NCBI RefSeq assembly: GCF_039511225.1
Contig: NZ_CP154261.1
Span: 868,001 to 932,000 of the forward strand
Source: Sphingobacterium multivorum
GTDB lineage: Bacteria; Bacteroidota; Bacteroidia; Sphingobacteriales; Sphingobacteriaceae
Length of the DNA: 64,000 nucleotides
Reading direction: 5' to 3'
Shown here piece after piece: positions 44,820 to 55,639 of the stretch. Made by a program: the position numbers and the translations under genes. The notes beneath the pieces were generated by a model, which was not told the DNA's origin, did not search any database, and worked only from the letters and a program-made list of their open reading frames with translations. The number at the start of each line of letters is the position of its first letter. Within the stretch, counting starts at the first letter, position 1.

Positions 44820-47800
44820 CTACTGGAATGAAAATTCGCCAATCCCAATATTGCGCTCTTTATTGCGGTCAAGATAGATCGTAACGATTTTTCGTTCTTG
44901 CTTGCCACTGCTATAGTAGGTATAAATTTCGGCCATGACCGCTGCAGGTCCTGCTAAAGTAAGCGAATCATCGTTATAGAAGTCAACTTCAATTTTGTAT
45001 TTTCCTTTTAAAGCTTTTTTTAATAAAAATTGCTCAGGGCCATAACCACCAGTAAAGTCATTGCTAAGTCGGCCCCCAATGGCTGTGGCAGGATTACTAT
45101 AGAAGCATTTTTCTTGATTTGGATCAGTTACCCAAAGGTCGATATCAGTGTTTCGTGAATTCCAATTGATGACAACACGCATGTCGACGGGTAGGTCAGC
45201 AATCAATTTTTTGTTCACCGCAACTTTGGAGCTTGCAGCTTTGTTTGCTTTAATGAGATTATTGATTTCCATGACCAATGTTTCTTCAATACCATCATCG
45301 CGATCGGCAGCTTCTGGGGAGTAGCTCTGGGTCAAAATCCCATATAATTGTTCTAGTGCCTCCTTGAACATACCTTTGTCTTGTAAAACGAGGGCATAAT
45401 CGCGGTGGCTTTGTGGATCCATGGGACGCCATTTTAATACCTTAGCAGTAATGAACAGTGCATTGTCGTAATCTCCCCATTCCCGTAACTTATAGGAAAT
45501 GGTTTTGTAGAGATCTGCATTTTCAATTTGTAAGTCTGCAAGTGCGCTTAAGATGAGTAAGGCTTTGTTGTGATCTCCTCTTTTGAAAAAGAAGTTTGCG
45601 ACATCAAAATAGAAAGTTGGCGTTCCCATATACTGATTCCGAAGTTGGAGATAGCTTTTGTAAGGATCTTTGGATTGATTAAGGTCCTGTAAATAGGCTT
45701 GGTCTTCTTTAATTTCAGGGATGCTTATTTTTCCATGTATGCTGTTGATGCTGCTTGTCATTTGCATGCCAGCTACGCGTTCTTCTAAGGATTGAACAAC
45801 AGCGAATTCCTGAAGAACATCATCAGATGCGGCCGCCATCGCCAATTCATTGGTAACAGCTTTGGCGGTATTTGAATTGCCTTCGGCGGACACTCTTTTT
45901 TCACTAGCGGCATCTGATGACCTGAATTCTTCGGCTCGTGCTGTCGCGGCAGGGCTAGCTGAAGGACGCGACGGTATAGGTGTAACAGGAGCAACTCCGG
46001 TAGCCATTTCTTCGGTAACAGCAAGTTCAGGGATGGAAATCAATCTTTTACGCGTTGGGTATTTCTTTTTTTGCTGAAAATCGGTATTCCACCAGGACTG
46101 AAGCTGTTTGGTAATGTCTTGAGCCTGATCCAACAAGTCTGCTACACGTTCTTCCTTTTCTATATGTTCTTCTTTGATGAGCCGATTGAATTCGGAAAGC
46201 AATTCGGCTGGCGGAGTTATTGCATAACGTACGTAATCTTCTACAGTTTCCAGTACAATCAGGCTGGTATTTCGGGTAACAATACCGAACTGTTTGCCAA
46301 GCGTTTCAATTTCTTCACGATTGTCTTCGTATTGAAGATCCAACGCTTCAATTTTCTTTTGTGCCCAGATCTGCTGTAGGTCAATTTCACCATGGTCAGG
46401 CTGCAGCGCTATACTAATCTCTTGCGGTGCTTGTTGCCCATCTCCTACAAGTACGGTGATCTGTTTCAATCCCGGGCGTTTCCCTACGCCTGCGAGAGAA
46501 AAATTGGCTTGTACTGGCGTGCCTTTTTGAGGATAAACTTCCTCAAAATCATTTTTTTCTTTTATCCCCAGGTAAATAAGGTCTATCGTATTTAGCTTAT
46601 GGTACGCTTCAGTTGTTGGGGTATTGGCTAAATTGATCATCTTTCCAAGATGTGTCTGGGAAATTTGTTCTAGGACACCGTAGTCCGATCCATTGGACGA
46701 AGTAATGCAATAGACTGGATTGTCAAGGTTGATTTTACTTTGACCAAATGTAGAAAGGCCGTCGCTAAACAGCAGGTAATTGTTGGCTTGTATTATACCG
46801 GTCTTTATTTGACTATAGTCTGTGCCACCATCGTAGTTAATTCCTTTGATGTAGTTTTTGAGCTCATTCCAATTACCTTGTCGTACCTGAAACGTATGAC
46901 CTTTTACAAAGCGGATATCCAATAAGCCCAGATCGACAGTCATATTGGGGTTTTCTTTAAAAAAGAGATCTAATAGGGCGAGTTCCTTTTCTATATCTCT
47001 ATTTTTACTGCTGAGCGAGCGGTCCCATATAATTCCAATACTGTGCCCCCATTTTTTTTGAGTAGGTTTTATAGCGTTTACCGTTGCATTGGCAAGAAAG
47101 TAGAAGCTTTTATCACCATTTTCCTGAAATAGGCCAGATGCTTCCTTGTTGCCTGTCGGCAGTTGAACAACTAAATTTCGCTGGGATTTAAACTGTTGTT
47201 TATGTAAAGAAGCTGTGTAATTGCTGTTATGCTGTGAGAAAGCCAAAGAACCGTCTGGTTTCTCGGTGAAATCTGGCTTATCGGTATTTTGAAAGACATG
47301 AATATCCAATGCGAAGTTTTCAATGGGGGAACTATAGTTTAAGGGTAGATGGTAGTAACGAGCCTGATCGGATGCTGTGGTTAGATTTTCTGAATAGCTA
47401 ATCTGAACGGTGCGTTTCCCATTCGCTGGTAAAGGATAAATTCGAGTTCGGAAATTATTTCCTTCGACTTTTTCCAATAGACCCGGATCGACCCGGCGTG
47501 TTTCTATACTTTCAAATACTTCGGTTCCTTTATGCTTATCGACTGGAACTGCTTGGCGTAATTTGCCGTTGATATCTAAGGCGTAGCCGCTCACGGAGAC
47601 ACCTTCGGGCATAGGGAATGTCAGTTCGCCCTCGAGATCGCGGTTGGTCTTGTTATCAAAGACCATTGTCATCGTCGTTTTGGCTATATTTCCGAATATG
47701 ACAACAGCTATTTTTAGGTCTGCCAATATCACTTTGTTTTGCTGGCCATCGCCATTTTTAATTTTTAAGCTTGGTATTTCGCGTGTAGTTCTGATCTGAG

Positions 47801-47861
47801 ATTTCGTATCCACATTGGAAAATACCAAAATTATGCAAAGGGCAACTATAATCTTTTTCAT
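44820..47861 (-). CDS. VIT/VWA-domain protein with DUF2135 C-terminus
   Basis: The 1013-residue protein has a signal peptide (about 1-22) and a VIT (inter-alpha-trypsin) domain (about 40-165: LEGELTFPMPEGVSVSGYAL, RRVDPGLLEKVEGNNFRTRI). A VWA-like domain (about 270-420) follows, with IGIIWDRSLSS as a DxSxS metal site. A helical region, a low-complexity Pro/Ala/Ser linker (about 610-680), TPR-like helices (about 720-860) and a C-terminal DUF2135 domain with VINWNSRNTDIDLWVTDP complete it. VIT-VWA proteins are thought to mediate surface protein contacts. ATG 47861 is chosen because the signal peptide starts there. No partner genes adjoin it. Confidence 0.88.
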   Translation of the reverse strand: MKKIIVALCIILVFSNVDTKSQIRTTREIPSLKIKNGDGQQNKVILADLKIAVVIFGNIAKTTMTMVFDNKTNRDLEGELTFPMPEGVSVSGYALDINGKLRQAVPVDKHKGTEVFESIETRRVDPGLLEKVEGNNFRTRIYPLPANGKRTVQISYSENLTTASDQARYYHLPLNYSSPIENFALDIHVFQNTDKPDFTEKPDGSLAFSQHNSNYTASLHKQQFKSQRNLVVQLPTGNKEASGLFQENGDKSFYFLANATVNAIKPTQKKWGHSIGIIWDRSLSSKNRDIEKELALLDLFFKENPNMTVDLGLLDIRFVKGHTFQVRQGNWNELKNYIKGINYDGGTDYSQIKTGIIQANNYLLFSDGLSTFGQSKINLDNPVYCITSSNGSDYGVLEQISQTHLGKMINLANTPTTEAYHKLNTIDLIYLGIKEKNDFEEVYPQKGTPVQANFSLAGVGKRPGLKQITVLVGDGQQAPQEISIALQPDHGEIDLQQIWAQKKIEALDLQYEDNREEIETLGKQFGIVTRNTSLIVLETVEDYVRYAITPPAELLSEFNRLIKEEHIEKEERVADLLDQAQDITKQLQSWWNTDFQQKKKYPTRKRLISIPELAVTEEMATGVAPVTPIPSRPSASPAATARAEEFRSSDAASEKRVSAEGNSNTAKAVTNELAMAAASDDVLQEFAVVQSLEERVAGMQMTSSINSIHGKISIPEIKEDQAYLQDLNQSKDPYKSYLQLRNQYMGTPTFYFDVANFFFKRGDHNKALLILSALADLQIENADLYKTISYKLREWGDYDNALFITAKVLKWRPMDPQSHRDYALVLQDKGMFKEALEQLYGILTQSYSPEAADRDDGIEETLVMEINNLIKANKAASSKVAVNKKLIADLPVDMRVVINWNSRNTDIDLWVTDPNQEKCFYSNPATAIGGRLSNDFTGGYGPEQFLLKKALKGKYKIEVDFYNDDSLTLAGPAAVMAEIYTYYSSGKQERKIVTIYLDRNKERNIGIGEFSFQ

Positions 47862-48208
47862 CTTTCTATTTTTAGTAGGTGAGGGCAGAGAATATCCTGT
47901 CGATTCGCTGCACAATTAGCTATTTATTCTTGTAGTGATGCCGGGAAATTCAAAATTCCATAATCGAGGATAATTAATTTTTATACCGTGTTTTTTACTG
48001 CTGATGCAGTTTATTTAAACTTATGTTAATGATTGCCTAATATTTGGCTTTTATGTTTGCAATACCGTTGGGTTGCCCACTGCGCATGGATTGTGTAGAC
48101 AAAACCTGCTGTGTTATAGCCTAAGCAAGACGATAAGAATGAAATTTAACTAGTTGAACGTGTCCGGAATATGGATAACAGTAAGCATTATTTGAAAAAT
48201 TTAGACAG
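47862..48208. other. Intergenic region between divergent genes
   Basis: The 347-base region contains TATGTTTG (48053-48060), a TAnnTTTG box that could drive the lipoprotein gene at 48209 with a leader near 145 bases; a TTG is 16 bases upstream, shorter than ideal. No gene or repeat stands out. Confidence 0.4.
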
Positions 48209-49498
48209 ATGAAAAAAATATACAGTGTATTGGCGTTGGCCCTATTATGTGCTTCATGTAGTAAAGATGACGTATCGCAGATTACTGATCCGATTGAACT
48301 GACCTATCCCGAAAAGGCCATAGCAACAGATCCCAAAGTATTGATTGATGTTAATGGAGTAAAAGTGTATAATGGGGGTTATGGATCATCGATGGCTCAA
48401 GATCCTACTGATAAATCTATATTTTATCTTTTAACGGATAGGGGACCAAATATTGATGGGACGGAAAATGATAGTAAAGTATTTGCTTCGCCAACATTTA
48501 CACCGCAGATCGGTAAATTCAGATTAAAAGATAATACGCTAACATTGGAATCTGTTATCGAATTGAAAAATAAAGATGGTGTGAAATTGAATGGTCTGCC
48601 AAATCCAGAAGGGAAGGGTGGTTCTGGGGAAAAAGCATTGGGAGTTGATGGTAAAGACCTAGGGAAAAGTGAGGATGGAATCGATTCAGAGGGACTAGCG
48701 AGAGCGGCGGATGGTTCTTGGTGGGTCAGTGACGAATACGGACCACATATCGTTCATTTTGACGCTTCGGGAAAAGAAATAGAGCGGATCAATCCGTGGT
48801 CTACGGGTAAAAAGTTGCCTTTGGTATTTGCCAAACGTCGTCCTAATCGTGGAATGGAAGGATTGACGCTTACACCAGATGGTAAAACACTGGTCGGAAT
48901 TATGCAGTTTCCACTTTATAATCCATCTAAAGAGGCGATTAAAAATTCATTGGCAATCCGTATTGTCACGCTGGATATTGCGAGCGGCGTCACGAAACAA
49001 TATGTCTATATGATGGAGCGTACCGATTTGCAGGCTGTAAGTGAAATTGCTGCCGTGAGCAATTCCACATTTATTGTCTTGGAACGTGATGGGGAATATG
49101 CGACGGAAGCAACCCGTTCCACTGTATTTAAGAAAATTTACAAAATCGATCTTTCTGGCGCAACAGATATCTCAGATGCGAATAATACGGCAACGGGGAA
49201 ATTATTTGATGGTAAAACTGTGGAGGAACTCAAAGATGCGGCTACATTGGCAAAATATAATATTAAACCAGTCACTAAGACATTGGTCGCCGATTTAATG
49301 ACGGATATCAAGGAATTGTATCCGCATGATAAAGCTGAGGGCCTGGCTGTCATTAATCCATCCCTTATCGCGGTATGTAATGATGACGATTTTGGGGTAA
49401 CAGGAAAAGGTTTTTACGAGTCAAAGATATTACCTTACATAAAGACTGTAGACAAAAACAGCATTTATTTTGTTAAACTTAAAGATCCATTGAAATAG
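48209..49498 (+). CDS. Phytase-like esterase lipoprotein
   Basis: The 429-residue protein has a lipoprotein signal ending in CASC (Cys16) and a domain of the 'esterase-like activity of phytase' family: YGSSMAQDPTDKSIFYLLTD, LTDRGPNIDGTENDSKV, DGIDSEGLARAADGSWWVSD (about 155-175), GMEGLTLTPDGKTLVGIMQ and PHDKAEGLAVINP. These are six-bladed propeller-like proteins that are likely anchored to the outer membrane or periplasm; activity on phosphate esters is known for few. It is followed by a strong terminator and faces gltD. Confidence 0.88.
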   Translation: MKKIYSVLALALLCASCSKDDVSQITDPIELTYPEKAIATDPKVLIDVNGVKVYNGGYGSSMAQDPTDKSIFYLLTDRGPNIDGTENDSKVFASPTFTPQIGKFRLKDNTLTLESVIELKNKDGVKLNGLPNPEGKGGSGEKALGVDGKDLGKSEDGIDSEGLARAADGSWWVSDEYGPHIVHFDASGKEIERINPWSTGKKLPLVFAKRRPNRGMEGLTLTPDGKTLVGIMQFPLYNPSKEAIKNSLAIRIVTLDIASGVTKQYVYMMERTDLQAVSEIAAVSNSTFIVLERDGEYATEATRSTVFKKIYKIDLSGATDISDANNTATGKLFDGKTVEELKDAATLAKYNIKPVTKTLVADLMTDIKELYPHDKAEGLAVINPSLIAVCNDDDFGVTGKGFYESKILPYIKTVDKNSIYFVKLKDPLK

Positions 49499-49516
49499 TG
49501 ACCGATTACTGATCAT

Positions 49517-49552
49517 AAAAAGGTCCGTTGAATTCTCAACGGACCTTTTTAT
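49517..49552. terminator. Bidirectional terminator
   Basis: AAAAAGGTCCGTTG (49517-49530) pairs perfectly with CAACGGACCTTTTT (49537-49550) over 6 bases. It serves the phytase-like gene, and on the other strand possibly gltD. Confidence 0.85.
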
Positions 49553-49646
49553 ATTTTGTGCTGTCCAAGCTTTTATCCTTGTTACGAAGTCTAAACGTAG
49601 CTTAGCATATCACTGGTATGATCTCTCTATTGAGAACTTCCTTCTT

Positions 49647-51107
49647 TTAAGCATTTATTGTTGCCAGGAAGTCCTTGCTTTCAAGCTCTGAATACCCCAT
49701 TAAGTATTCGTCTACTTTTCGAGCACATTCGCGTCCTTCAGAGATGGCCCAAACAACAAGCGACTGGCCTTTACGGCAATCTCCGGCAGTGAAGATATTA
49801 TCAATTGTCGTTTGGTAGTCTTTGTCATTTGCAAGGATATTTCCTTTTTCATCTACACGTACACCCAATTGTTCTAGGAGCGTATGTTCAGTATGTTGAT
49901 AACCAATAGCCAATAAGACGAGGTCTGCTGGTATTTCACGGATCTCGGATTCTCCTAAGCGGGTTCTTTTTCCAAATTCATCAACTTCGTATTGAACCTC
50001 TTTGATTTTTATAGCTTTGATATGGCCATCTTCATCTTTAACAAATTCTTGCGTTTCTGTAGCCCAAAGTCTTTCACAGCCTTCTTCCTGAGAAGAGGAA
50101 GTTCCGAATGTGAGCTTGTCCATGGGCCAAGGATTGTTCTTTAGACGTTGTTTAGAAGGTGTAGGTTTGCGGGCAATCTGTGTGATACTTTTTGCACGAT
50201 GACGATTGGATGTACCAATACAGTCTGATCCGGTATCACCATCACCGATGACAACAACATGTTTGTCTGTTGCCAGTATGCGGTCTTGTTCGATATTAAT
50301 TCCACTTACTTCTTTATTTTGCTGGGTCAGAAAGTCCATGGCAAAATGTATGCCTTTAGCTTCATGCCCTGGTAATTGCATGTGCCATGGAACGGTAGAG
50401 CCTGTTGCCAATATAACAGCATCATAAGCTTTTAATTCATAAAAACTGATGTCTTTGCCAACTTCTGTATTCACCTTGAATTCTATTCCCGATTCTTTCA
50501 GGAGATTGACACGGCGATCGATCACCGATTTTTCTAATTTAAAATCCGGAATACCGTAGCGGAGTAATCCTCCAACCTGATCATCACGTTCGAAAACAAC
50601 AACATCGTGTCCTGCTTTATTGAGCTGAGCAGCAGCCGCTAGTCCTGCCGGACCGGAGCCCACGACGGCGACGCGTTTGCCTGTTTTTAAATAACTTTTA
50701 TGTGCTTTGACATAACCCTTTTTAAAAGCAATCTCGATAATATGTTTTTCGATCTCCTCAATAGTGATCGGAGTACTATGTATACCGAGTACACAGGCTG
50801 ATTCGCATGGTGCTGGACATATTCTACCTGTAAATTCAGGGAAGTTATTGGTGGAGGACAAAATCTGATAGGCCTCTTCCCATTTTCCATCGTATACGGC
50901 ATCGTTAAATTCAGGGATGACATTGCCCAGTGGACAGCCTGAATGACAAAATGGAATACCGCAGTCCATGCAGCGCGCAGCCTGCTTATTGAGCTCGTTC
51001 TCCGAATACCCTTTATTGAATTCTTTAAAGTGCTGTACGCGGCTTTCCACAGCTTCTTTTGTCGGAAGCACGCGCTCAAATTCTTTAAAACCTGTAATTT
51101 TTCCCAT
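49647..51107 (-). CDS. gltD: Glutamate synthase small subunit
   Basis: GltD feeds NADPH electrons to GltB for glutamate synthesis. The 486-residue protein has a Fe-S domain with CMDCGIPFCHSGCPLGNVIP (about 42-61), RICPAPCESACVLGI (about 97-111), the FAD site VVGSGPAGLAAAAQLNKAG (about 149), the NADPH site VIGDGDTGSDCIGTSNRH (about 288) and GDCRKGQSLVVWAISEGR. All are characteristic. It starts 17 bases after gltB, so they form one transcript. Confidence 0.97.
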   Translation of the reverse strand: MGKITGFKEFERVLPTKEAVESRVQHFKEFNKGYSENELNKQAARCMDCGIPFCHSGCPLGNVIPEFNDAVYDGKWEEAYQILSSTNNFPEFTGRICPAPCESACVLGIHSTPITIEEIEKHIIEIAFKKGYVKAHKSYLKTGKRVAVVGSGPAGLAAAAQLNKAGHDVVVFERDDQVGGLLRYGIPDFKLEKSVIDRRVNLLKESGIEFKVNTEVGKDISFYELKAYDAVILATGSTVPWHMQLPGHEAKGIHFAMDFLTQQNKEVSGINIEQDRILATDKHVVVIGDGDTGSDCIGTSNRHRAKSITQIARKPTPSKQRLKNNPWPMDKLTFGTSSSQEEGCERLWATETQEFVKDEDGHIKAIKIKEVQYEVDEFGKRTRLGESEIREIPADLVLLAIGYQHTEHTLLEQLGVRVDEKGNILANDKDYQTTIDNIFTAGDCRKGQSLVVWAISEGRECARKVDEYLMGYSELESKDFLATINA

Positions 51108-51124
51108 GATCTGTGCTTCCTATA

Positions 51125-54100
51125 TTATGCTTCAACTAATTTTTGACGAATGACATTTTTGTATTCTCTCGGGAATACCTTAATGAATTTATTTTTTTCT
51201 CTTGACCAATTTTGTAGAATGAAATCTGCTCTACGGCTATTGGTGAGCAAGATATGACGTTTCAGTAAGGCGATAATTGCGGTTTCGTCTTCACTTTCCA
51301 ATGGATCCAGGTCGACCATTTCCTGATTACAGTTTTCGCGGAAATCTTCATTAATGTCGTAGATCCACGCAATACCACCGCTCATTCCGGCAGCAAAGTT
51401 ACGACCGGTTGCACCCAAGATCAGCGCACGCCCCCCTGTCATGTACTCACAGCCATGGTCACCGACACCTTCAACTACAGCTGTTGCCCCAGAGTTACGT
51501 ACGGCGAAGCGTTCACCGGCCTGTCCGTTGACGAATAGATGCCCAGATGTGGCTCCAAATAGTGCAACGTTGCCAATAATGATATTATCTTCCGGCACTA
51601 GCGCACTTTCTGCAACTGGATAGATGGCTAACTGAGCTCCTGATAGTCCTTTTCCGACATAGTCATTGGCTTCACCTTGTAATTCAAATGAAAGACCTTT
51701 CGTTGAAAATGCACCAAAACTCTGTCCGGCAGAACCTTCAAATTTGAAATTGATGGTATTGTCTGGAAGACCTTCTGAACCATAAAGTTTTGAAATTTCA
51801 TTGGACAGCATGGTTCCGATGGTACGGTCCGTGTTTTTTACTTTAAACGTGCCAAATACAGGCGTTTTGCTTTCTAAAGCCAACTTGGATTGTTTTAATA
51901 AGCCCCAATCCAAAATCATGGCCATACCGTGATCCTGCTCTTCGGTGTTGTATAACGATTGTCCAGGCTCGTTACGTTCCACATGTAGAATGTCTGTGAA
52001 ATCAATTTTCTTAGCTTTCCAATGGTCTATATTTTCCCGTTTCTTTAAGAACTGAGCCCGTCCGACCATCTCGTTGATGGTGCGGAAACCAAGATAAGCC
52101 ATCGTTTCACGGACTTCCTCTGCTAGGAAGGTAAATAAGTTGACAATATCTTCTGGTTTTCCAGAGAATAATTTACGCAGTTCTGGATCTTGCGTTGCAA
52201 CACCCACAGGGCATGTATTCAAGTGGCATTTACGCATCATGATACAGCCACCGGCAACCAATGCTGCTGTAGATACGCCCCATTCCTCAGCGCCCAATAG
52301 TGTGGCGATGATGATGTCACGACCTGTTTTTACCTGACCGTCCGCCTGCAACACAACGCGACTGCGCAATTTGTTTTTAACAAGTGTCTGATGCGCTTCT
52401 GCAAGCCCTAATTCCCAAGGCAATCCAGCGTGTTTGATTGAACTGATCGGGGATGCACCTGTACCACCATCAAAACCTGCGATAAGAATCACGTCGGCAT
52501 GGGCCTTCGCCACTCCGGCAGCAATGGTACCAACACCCGCTTTAGAGACCAACTTTACGTTGATTCTTGCTTGACGGTTAGCATTCTTTAGGTCAAAGAT
52601 CAGCTGCGCTAAATCTTCGATGGAGTAAATATCGTGATGGGGTGGTGGTGAAATTAGACCGACACCCGGTGTAGAGTGTCTGGTTTTTGCAATCCAGGCA
52701 TCCACTTTGGGGCCGGGTAATTGACCTCCTTCTCCCGGTTTGGCACCTTGCGCCATTTTGATTTGTAGTTCGTCTGCTTGTGTCAGATAGTTGGAAGTAA
52801 CACCAAAACGAGCCGAGGCAACCTGTTTTATTGCCGAGCGCATAGAATCTCCATTTGGAAGCGGTTGATAACGCAATTCATCTTCGCCGCCTTCACCGGT
52901 GTTCGATTTTGCGCCGATGCGGTTCATGGCGATGGCAAGGGTGCTATGCGCTTCGTGAGAAATTGATCCAAAAGACATCGCGCCGGTTGCGAAACGTTTT
53001 AGAATTTCACTAGCAGGTTCTACTTGCTCCAATGGAATGGAGTTACGATGTTTTGCAAAGTCCAACAATCCACGAAGGGTAAACATGTGTTCTTTCTGCT
53101 CATTGATTTTCTGCGCGTATTTTTTATAGGTCGCATAGTCTCCAGTGCGACATGCCTGTTGCAATAGGTGAATCGTGTCTGGATTCCAAAGGTGGCCTTC
53201 ACCACGACGTTTCCATTGATAAATACCGCCTTCTGGCAACAGATTTTGTGGAGTACGGCTTTTTTCAAATCCGCGCCAATGTTTTGAAAGAGCTTCTTTA
53301 GCCAGATCATCCAAGGTCATACCGCCGATACGTGAGACAGCTCCGCAAAAGAATTTATCGACAACAGACTTGTCAATACCAAGTACCTCAAAGATCTGTG
53401 CACCGTGGTAGGATTGCAATGTGGAGATCCCCATTTTGGAGAAAATTTTCAACAAACCATTGTTAACGGCTTTGACGTAATTTTTGGATAGTTCAGGCCA
53501 AGTCAGTTCGGTATCCAAGGTGTTTTGTTCCTTCATGGTACGGATACTTGCCAAGGCCATATAAGGATTGATCGCTGTGGCACCGAATGCCAATAGGCAG
53601 GCAAAATGGTGTACTTCCCAAGCATCACCGGCTTCGACCACTAGGCCTACAGCACCACGATTACCTGTTTTGATCAAGTGGTGATGGACTGCCGAAACAG
53701 CAAGTAATGAAGGTATAGCTGCATGTTTGGAGTCAATCGCACGATCCGAAAGAATGAGTACTTCAAAACCATCACGTACAGCATCATCCGCATAGCGGCA
53801 CAAGCGTTCCAGACCGGCTTCCAATGATCCAGGTTTACCATCTGAGCGGAAGTAAGACTGGATGGTTTTTGCTTGGAACAATCCTGTATCGATCGAACGC
53901 AATTTCTCCAGTTCTTTGGAGGTCAGGATCGGATGCGGTAAGGTTACACAGTGACAGAATTTCTTGTCTTCGATTAGGATATTGCCTGCGTTACCGATAA
54001 ATGTTGCTAAACTCATGACCAAGCGTTCGCGAATCGGATCGATCGGTGGGTTGGTTACTTGGGCAAAAAATTGCTTAAAATAACTTGAAATATGTTGTGG

Positions 54101-55639
54101 TTGATCGGAAAGAATGGCTAGCGGAACATCGGACCCCATGGAGCCTGTTGGTTCGTATCCTGTCAATGCCATTGGGGTCAGGATGGTTTCTAGATCCTCG
54201 CGGGAGAAACCAAATGTCTTTTGATATTTGAAAACAGAATCTTTGGAAAGATAGGTGTAGGTTACACGAGGTTCTTCCAGTTCTTCTAGCTTAATTTTAT
54301 AGTTGTCCAACCAATCACTATAAGGCTGTTGGTTGATCAATTGATCTTTTACTTCGTTATCGGTGAGGATACGGCCTTGTTCCATGTCGACAAGGAAAAT
54401 CTTGCCTGCTTGTTGACGGCCTTTTTTGATGATGGTAGACTCCTCGATCGGAAGTGCCCCTGCTTCAGAAGCAACAACGACGCGGTCGTCTGAGGTTACG
54501 GCATAACGTAGCGGGCGTAAGCCGTTGCGGTCTAATGTAGCACCAATATGCTTGCCATCGGTGAAGCAGAGTGCTGCAGGACCATCCCAAGGCTCCATCA
54601 AGGTTGCGTGATATTCGTAGAAAGCACGTTTTAAAGGATCCATTTGCGTATTGCCATCCCAAGCCTCAGGGACCAACATCAACATCACATGGGTGAGACT
54701 ACGTCCGCTATGTAAAAGCAGCTCGGCTACATTGTCAAGGCAGGCTGAATCTGACTGACCACGGTCAACAATAGGAAGTAAGATTTCCATCTCTTCTTCC
54801 GTGAAATACGGCGATGATAAAGCGCGCATACCGGCGTAAAACCAATTCAGGTTACCTGTCAATGTATTGATCTCGCCATTGTGTGCCAGCATACGGAATG
54901 GCTGAGCGAGGGACCATGAAGGAAAAGTATTGGTGGAAAAGCGCGAGTGAACTAAGCCAAAAGCAGATACCACACGAGGATCGCGTAAATCAAGATAATA
55001 AGTTCCGACCTGGTATGTTGTTAATTGACCTTTGTAAATAATTGTTTTGCAAGAAAGCGATGCAAAGTAAAGAGGGAGAGGGTATTCTTGTTGTTGTTTA
55101 ACTTTTTGAATGATCAGGCGACGTAGTACAAAAAGTTTGCGTTCAAATTCTTCAGTGTTTGAAACGCCGTCCGGTCTGCTGACAAAAAATTGGACTATTT
55201 CAGGTTCTGCACTGAGCGCTGTTGGTCCAATACCTTCACGATTGACTGGTACTGGACGGTAGCCAAGGAATTTCATACCCCTTTCTGCTGCCGCTTCCTC
55301 AATCAAATCCCGACATATTTTGTTCATGTCTTCTTCTTTTGGAAGAAAGACCATACCTGTGCCATAATAACCTGGCTCTTCCAATTGTATACCCAAGTTG
55401 ATACATTCTTCCCATAAAAATTCATGGGGAAGCTGGATCATGATACCCGCTCCATCACCGCTTTCTGGGTCACAGCCACAAGCACCACGGTGCTCCATAT
55501 TCTCCAACATGGTTAATGCATCTTTTACTTGTGCGTGTGATTTATTCCCTTTGATATGGGCGACAAAGCCTACCCCACAGGCGTCATGCTCAAAATTAGG
55601 GTCGTAGAGGCCCTCCGTTTTCGGTCTTTGTTGAATCAT
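51125..55639 (-). CDS. gltB: Glutamate synthase large subunit
   Basis: GltB converts glutamine and 2-oxoglutarate to two glutamates. The 1504-residue protein starts with a glutamine amidotransferase class II domain whose catalytic Cys is Cys21 in HDACGVGF (a propeptide of about 20 residues is removed). The central domain, the FMN synthase domain with GGQLPGPKVDAWIAKTRHS and GFDGGTGASPISSIKH, the 3Fe-4S motif CHLNTCPVG, and the C-terminal beta-helix domain (about 1260-1500, GATGRNFAAGMSGGIAW) follow. Length is normal. It is the first gene of gltBD. Confidence 0.98.
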   Translation of the reverse strand: MIQQRPKTEGLYDPNFEHDACGVGFVAHIKGNKSHAQVKDALTMLENMEHRGACGCDPESGDGAGIMIQLPHEFLWEECINLGIQLEEPGYYGTGMVFLPKEEDMNKICRDLIEEAAAERGMKFLGYRPVPVNREGIGPTALSAEPEIVQFFVSRPDGVSNTEEFERKLFVLRRLIIQKVKQQQEYPLPLYFASLSCKTIIYKGQLTTYQVGTYYLDLRDPRVVSAFGLVHSRFSTNTFPSWSLAQPFRMLAHNGEINTLTGNLNWFYAGMRALSSPYFTEEEMEILLPIVDRGQSDSACLDNVAELLLHSGRSLTHVMLMLVPEAWDGNTQMDPLKRAFYEYHATLMEPWDGPAALCFTDGKHIGATLDRNGLRPLRYAVTSDDRVVVASEAGALPIEESTIIKKGRQQAGKIFLVDMEQGRILTDNEVKDQLINQQPYSDWLDNYKIKLEELEEPRVTYTYLSKDSVFKYQKTFGFSREDLETILTPMALTGYEPTGSMGSDVPLAILSDQPQHISSYFKQFFAQVTNPPIDPIRERLVMSLATFIGNAGNILIEDKKFCHCVTLPHPILTSKELEKLRSIDTGLFQAKTIQSYFRSDGKPGSLEAGLERLCRYADDAVRDGFEVLILSDRAIDSKHAAIPSLLAVSAVHHHLIKTGNRGAVGLVVEAGDAWEVHHFACLLAFGATAINPYMALASIRTMKEQNTLDTELTWPELSKNYVKAVNNGLLKIFSKMGISTLQSYHGAQIFEVLGIDKSVVDKFFCGAVSRIGGMTLDDLAKEALSKHWRGFEKSRTPQNLLPEGGIYQWKRRGEGHLWNPDTIHLLQQACRTGDYATYKKYAQKINEQKEHMFTLRGLLDFAKHRNSIPLEQVEPASEILKRFATGAMSFGSISHEAHSTLAIAMNRIGAKSNTGEGGEDELRYQPLPNGDSMRSAIKQVASARFGVTSNYLTQADELQIKMAQGAKPGEGGQLPGPKVDAWIAKTRHSTPGVGLISPPPHHDIYSIEDLAQLIFDLKNANRQARINVKLVSKAGVGTIAAGVAKAHADVILIAGFDGGTGASPISSIKHAGLPWELGLAEAHQTLVKNKLRSRVVLQADGQVKTGRDIIIATLLGAEEWGVSTAALVAGGCIMMRKCHLNTCPVGVATQDPELRKLFSGKPEDIVNLFTFLAEEVRETMAYLGFRTINEMVGRAQFLKKRENIDHWKAKKIDFTDILHVERNEPGQSLYNTEEQDHGMAMILDWGLLKQSKLALESKTPVFGTFKVKNTDRTIGTMLSNEISKLYGSEGLPDNTINFKFEGSAGQSFGAFSTKGLSFELQGEANDYVGKGLSGAQLAIYPVAESALVPEDNIIIGNVALFGATSGHLFVNGQAGERFAVRNSGATAVVEGVGDHGCEYMTGGRALILGATGRNFAAGMSGGIAWIYDINEDFRENCNQEMVDLDPLESEDETAIIALLKRHILLTNSRRADFILQNWSREKNKFIKVFPREYKNVIRQKLVEA

